A DNA stretch of 64,000 nucleotides from an uncultured Flavobacteriaceae bacterium (GTDB taxonomy: Bacteria; Bacteroidota; Bacteroidia; Flavobacteriales; Flavobacteriaceae), in the NCBI GenBank assembly GCA_938011315.1, contig CALLUG010000012.1:62001-126000 (forward strand), given 5' to 3'. Numbering within the stretch: the first letter of the stretch is position 1; each line of letters begins with the position of its first letter. Under the pieces are notes generated by a model. The model was not told the DNA's origin and searched no databases. It saw only the letters and a program-made list of their open reading frames with translations. A program made the position numbers and the translations under genes. Shown here in pieces: positions 61,936-64,000 of this stretch.

Positions 61936-64000
61936 ATGAAAAAATTAGTACTACTCACTACACTATTGGTTGTTTTTATGACAGCTAATGCACAACAAAA
62001 CACCAAAAAAGATTCGTTAAAAACCGAAAAGTTAGACAAAGTAATTGTAAAATCGTCTCGTGCAACAGCAGAGACACCAATTACCTATTCTGAAATTAGT
62101 AAAATTGAAATAGAAAAAGTAAACTTAGGTCAGGATATCCCTGTGCTTTTAAAATACTTACCATCCACTGTATCGACTACGTTTGATGGCACAGGAATTG
62201 CCTATACAGATATTAGAATTCGTGGTGCCGATAACTCTAGAATTAATGTTACCCTTAACGGGATTCCTTATAATGATGCCGATAGCCAAACCGTGTTTTG
62301 GGTAAACCTACAAGACTTTGCGTCTTCGGTAGAAAATATACAGGTGCAACGTGGGGTAGGGACTTCTACCAACGGTGCAGGCGCATTTGGCGCAAGCATT
62401 AATGTGTTAACAGACGATTATGCAACAGAGCCCTTTGCTGAAATAGCAAACTCTTATGGTAGTTTTAATTCCAGAAAACATACGGTAAAGCTAGGTACAG
62501 GCTTACTCAACGATCATTTTGCCTTTTCTGGACGTTTATCGCGCATTGAGTCTGACGGGTATATAGACCGTGCTTTTTCAGATTTAAGCTCTTATTTTTT
62601 GAGTGGAATTTACAAAACAGATCGTACCTTAGTTAAAGCGTTGGCTTTTGGAGGCGAAGAGATAACAGGATTGGCCTTTGCAGGAGTTGATGAAGCGACA
62701 TTGGCAACAGACAGACGTTTTAATGCCGATGGCCTGTTTTTTGACCGTGATGGAAATCAGCAATTTCATGACAATCAAACCGATAATTACAAACAAGACC
62801 ATTACCAGTTACACACCACTCACACGTTTAATTCTAATTGGACGGGCAACCTCTCCTTACATTATACTTATGGTCGTGGTTTTTTTGAACAATATATAGA
62901 CGACCAAGCTTTTTTTGATCCAAATTTTAGCGGAAACTTAGAGTTTTACAGGCTCCCATCTTTCACACTTAATGGGGAGTTAATAGAAAGTGCCGACTTA
63001 ATTACACGCTCGCACCTAAATAGTGATTTTTATGGTACAGTGTTTAATATAAATTATAAAACCAACAAGCTTGATGCTATTTTTGGTGGTAGCTGGAACC
63101 GTTATGACGGCGAGCAATTTGGAGAAATTATTGCTTCAGATATTTCACCCTTACCCTCGATACCAACACGATTTTTTGATAATAATAGCGACAAAAAAGA
63201 TGTTAACCTATACGCCAAAGCAACATTTAAGTTGGGCAATAGACTATCATTTTATGCCGATGCACAACTACGAAATATAGATTATACAGCAAACGGATCC
63301 CTGTTTAACCCAAACGCAACACTTTCTGTAAACGAAAATTATACATTTTTTAACCCTAAAGCAGGGCTTACCTTTAAGGCAAACCAAAATAATAGTTTGT
63401 ATTTTTCTTATGCTCGAGCAAACAGAGAACCCGCAAGAGTCGATTTTGAAAACGGCAACCCAGAACCCGAAAGCTTAAACGATTTTGAATTAGGATGGCG
63501 CTTAAACACTAAGCGCTTTAAGGTAAACACCAACGTGTATTACCTAGATTTTACCAACCAGTTAGTCCTTACAGGCGAGCTAGACCAAGTAGGGTTTCCT
63601 ATTAGGCAAAACAGTGGGAGCAGTTTTAGATTAGGTCTAGAGGTCGATGCTACAATTAGCTTGAGCGATAAGCTTTTTGCCAGACCAAATATTGCGATAA
63701 GTACAAACAAAAACAGAGATTTTATTGCACAGCGTGACGGAGAACTTCAAAACTTAGGAACGACTAACATTTCATTTTCTCCAGATTTTGTGGCAGGCAA
63801 TGCTATTACTTATGCGCCAACAGATCATTTGAGTTTCACTTTCTTTTCAAAATATGTGTCAGAACAATATTTGGCAAATATCGATGCCGAAAGCTCACGA
63901 CTAGACAGCTACTTTACGAACGATCTAAACGTACAGTATGTTATTGATGGATTTTCAATTGTAAAATCAATTGTGCTAACAGGACAGATTAATAATATAT
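61936..64000 (+). CDS. TonB-dependent receptor, probable thiamine-type transporter (3' end outside window)
   Basis: 688 codons in the window with no stop. Signal peptide MKKLVLLTTLLVVFMTANAQ from the ATG at 61936 (an in-frame ATG at 61900 would add 12 residues). Plug domain at ~35-150: VIVKSSRATAETPITYSEI (TonB-box-like), DIRIRGADNSRINVTLNGIP, VQRGVGTSTNGAGAFGASIN. Beta-barrel from ~155 on. Outer-membrane importer powered by TonB. The TPP riboswitch upstream makes thiamine or a precursor the likely substrate; this is inference from regulation and known Bacteroidota examples. Confidence 0.9.
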   Translation, partial: MKKLVLLTTLLVVFMTANAQQNTKKDSLKTEKLDKVIVKSSRATAETPITYSEISKIEIEKVNLGQDIPVLLKYLPSTVSTTFDGTGIAYTDIRIRGADNSRINVTLNGIPYNDADSQTVFWVNLQDFASSVENIQVQRGVGTSTNGAGAFGASINVLTDDYATEPFAEIANSYGSFNSRKHTVKLGTGLLNDHFAFSGRLSRIESDGYIDRAFSDLSSYFLSGIYKTDRTLVKALAFGGEEITGLAFAGVDEATLATDRRFNADGLFFDRDGNQQFHDNQTDNYKQDHYQLHTTHTFNSNWTGNLSLHYTYGRGFFEQYIDDQAFFDPNFSGNLEFYRLPSFTLNGELIESADLITRSHLNSDFYGTVFNINYKTNKLDAIFGGSWNRYDGEQFGEIIASDISPLPSIPTRFFDNNSDKKDVNLYAKATFKLGNRLSFYADAQLRNIDYTANGSLFNPNATLSVNENYTFFNPKAGLTFKANQNNSLYFSYARANREPARVDFENGNPEPESLNDFELGWRLNTKRFKVNTNVYYLDFTNQLVLTGELDQVGFPIRQNSGSSFRLGLEVDATISLSDKLFARPNIAISTNKNRDFIAQRDGELQNLGTTNISFSPDFVAGNAITYAPTDHLSFTFFSKYVSEQYLANIDAESSRLDSYFTNDLNVQYVIDGFSIVKSIVLTGQINNI

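Noticed and set aside
1-64000. CRISPR arrays, tRNA or rRNA genes, prophage modules
   Set aside because: I looked for regularly spaced direct repeats, cloverleaf sequences with CCA-adjacent acceptor stems, rRNA cores and phage structural genes, and saw none.

Overview
The window is a low-GC stretch of a member of the Bacteroidota, almost certainly a flavobacterium (Flavobacteriaceae). The evidence is a gliding-motility lipoprotein (GldH) next to RicT, several families largely confined to this phylum (2TM, DUF4293, DUF4271, DUF4296, DUF4221), a Rho protein with a long disordered insert, start sites without Shine-Dalgarno sequences, and promoter -7 boxes of the Bacteroidota form TAnnTTTG. There is no rRNA, tRNA or CRISPR array that I can see.

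Layout. 1-400: tail of an RND efflux permease. 856-3061: thymidylate unit (thyA, a TonB-C-like secreted protein, and a DHFR fused to a 2TM membrane domain). 3349-6457: a large HExxHxxGxxH metalloprotease lipoprotein and a Spy/LTXXQ-like protein. 6704-18985: mostly housekeeping (DUF4293, rho, dxs, hemD-like, DUF4271, a polyprenol-phosphate glycosyltransferase, dihydroorotase, DUF4296, an SDR epimerase, tyrS, a YHS protein, a LuxE-like protein). 19014-21599: a type II restriction-modification pair (HNH nuclease plus a C5 methyltransferase carrying its own HTH). 21875-25183: rmlBACD for dTDP-L-rhamnose. 25384-34069: ElaA-type GNAT, tandem OmpA protein, then the long minus-strand unit ricT-gldH-pbp1A-rnpA-ctp, and trhO. 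34232-34324: an unannotated 30-residue Cys-Cys peptide ORF. 34526-38795: recA, a sigma factor with a coupled membrane/barrel protein, and a PaaE-like reductase. 38877-40307: two lipoproteins. 40439-40807: a decayed ISAs1 remnant with intact ends. 40971-46717: hutHUIG histidine degradation. 46818-50902: an apparent ovothiol operon (ovoA, a cupin gene, an ovoB-like PLP enzyme). 51586-59131: a type III restriction-modification island with an XRE controller, Res, Mod, an unknown protein and a SWIM zinc-finger protein. 59255-64000: two lipoproteins, an ArfB-like factor and a TPP-riboswitch-controlled TonB-dependent receptor that runs off the window.

Most interesting points. (1) The ovothiol-type operon contains a cupin gene locked between ovoA and the ovoB-like gene by an ATGA overlap, and lies tail to tail with the histidine-degradation operon, so two opposite fates of L-histidine sit side by side. 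(2) The two unrelated restriction-modification systems, 30 kb apart, appear to share one regulatory logic: a homologous HTH module (fused to the methyltransferase in one, free-standing in the other) and, at each promoter, a GAC-N7-GTC palindrome that overlaps the TAnnTTTG box in nearly the same register. (3) A palindromic intergenic repeat family, a mini-ISAs1, and cassette-like borders around the type III island show how this chromosome has been rearranged. All functional statements come from reading motifs and context; no database search was run.
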